Below, in pieces: positions 62,267-62,369 of a stretch of DNA of 62,369 bases; position 1 is the first letter of the stretch; each line of letters starts with the position of its first letter. The stretch comes from Geothermovivens sp964644845 (GTDB lineage Bacteria > Zhuqueibacterota > Zhuqueibacteria > Oleimicrobiales > Geothermoviventaceae). Below the pieces are notes generated by a model. That model had not been told where the DNA came from. It made no database searches and saw only the letters and a list, made by a program, of their open reading frames with translations. The DNA is taken from contig CAZXXS010000006.1 of NCBI GenBank assembly GCA_964644845.1, positions 1 through 62,369 on the forward strand, given 5' to 3'. A program made the translations under genes and the position numbers.

Positions 62267-62369
62267 ATGTCTGGATCTCGGAAGGTACACGAGTCCCCGC
62301 ATGGTGCAAGGAGTCTCTGTGCGCAGAGCCAATCTGTCCCGGCACGGCTTCAGTCGCACCAGAGCGCAA
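62267..62369. other. Right edge; possible start of a truncated plus-strand gene
   Basis: GTG at 62319 has AAGGAG five nt upstream and opens 17 codons that reach the window end. They are too few to identify, and this may be coincidence. Confidence 0.2.

Overview
The window reads as a chromosome segment of a GC-rich, probably thermophilic and uncultured bacterium of the FCB/Calditrichota-KSB1 kind. This is inference from family content, not a phylogeny. The evidence is: secreted proteins ending in the 'YPNPFNP' sorting/FlgD-Ig-like tail (genes at 13533 and 24271, and a truncated one at the left edge); many lipoprotein glycosidases; DUF5916 and TonB-C proteins; and a speD-bpsA pair for branched-chain polyamines, a marker of (hyper)thermophily. 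Strong AGGAGG ribosome sites often point to GTG or TTG starts inside longer frames, so many starts here are shorter than the longest open frame.

Layout. 1-23 kb: mostly secreted or envelope proteins. These are an S15/CocE-like hydrolase running off the left edge, an SGNH hydrolase, TPR proteins, a DUF5916 beta-barrel, lipoproteins, a lyase-like polysaccharide enzyme, a 1154-residue discoidin-repeat protein and an M14 carboxypeptidase. The stretch ends with an ECF sigma/anti-sigma/TonB-C operon. 23.8-29.8 kb: three arrays of a ~207-bp unit made of four different perfect palindromes. They flank a 1283-residue secreted six-hairpin-glycosidase-like protein and surround a single IS200/RAYT-type HUH transposase; this is the most unusual structure in the window. 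29.8-37.6 kb: a carbohydrate locus with two tandem GH3+PA14 lipoproteins, a Tat-secreted sugar isomerase-like protein, an 88-residue conserved protein and a sialidase-like protein. 37.8-42.3 kb: thiI, a glycerophosphodiesterase, an unknown protein and a KamA-family radical SAM enzyme. 42.7-52.7 kb: a TonB-like protein, a GH2 enzyme, speD-bpsA, a TIM-barrel lipoprotein, a TPR protein and a GH57/38-like protein. 52.7-62.4 kb: uvrA, a second ECF sigma/anti-sigma pair with a secreted protein of unknown function, and an Rrf2 [2Fe-2S]-type regulator with cydAB. The last operon has a full-consensus sigma-70 promoter carrying a perfect operator palindrome.

How the parts fit. The extracellular enzymes (GH2, GH3, GH57-like, sialidase-like, SGNH, lyase-like) suggest growth on complex glycans, with products handled by surface lipoproteins. 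SpeD makes decarboxylated SAM, which BpsA uses to aminopropylate spermidine. CydAB is a high-affinity quinol oxidase that Rrf2 probably controls in response to redox state. No rRNA, tRNA, CRISPR or phage genes were found. All assignments come from reading motifs by eye; no database search was run.
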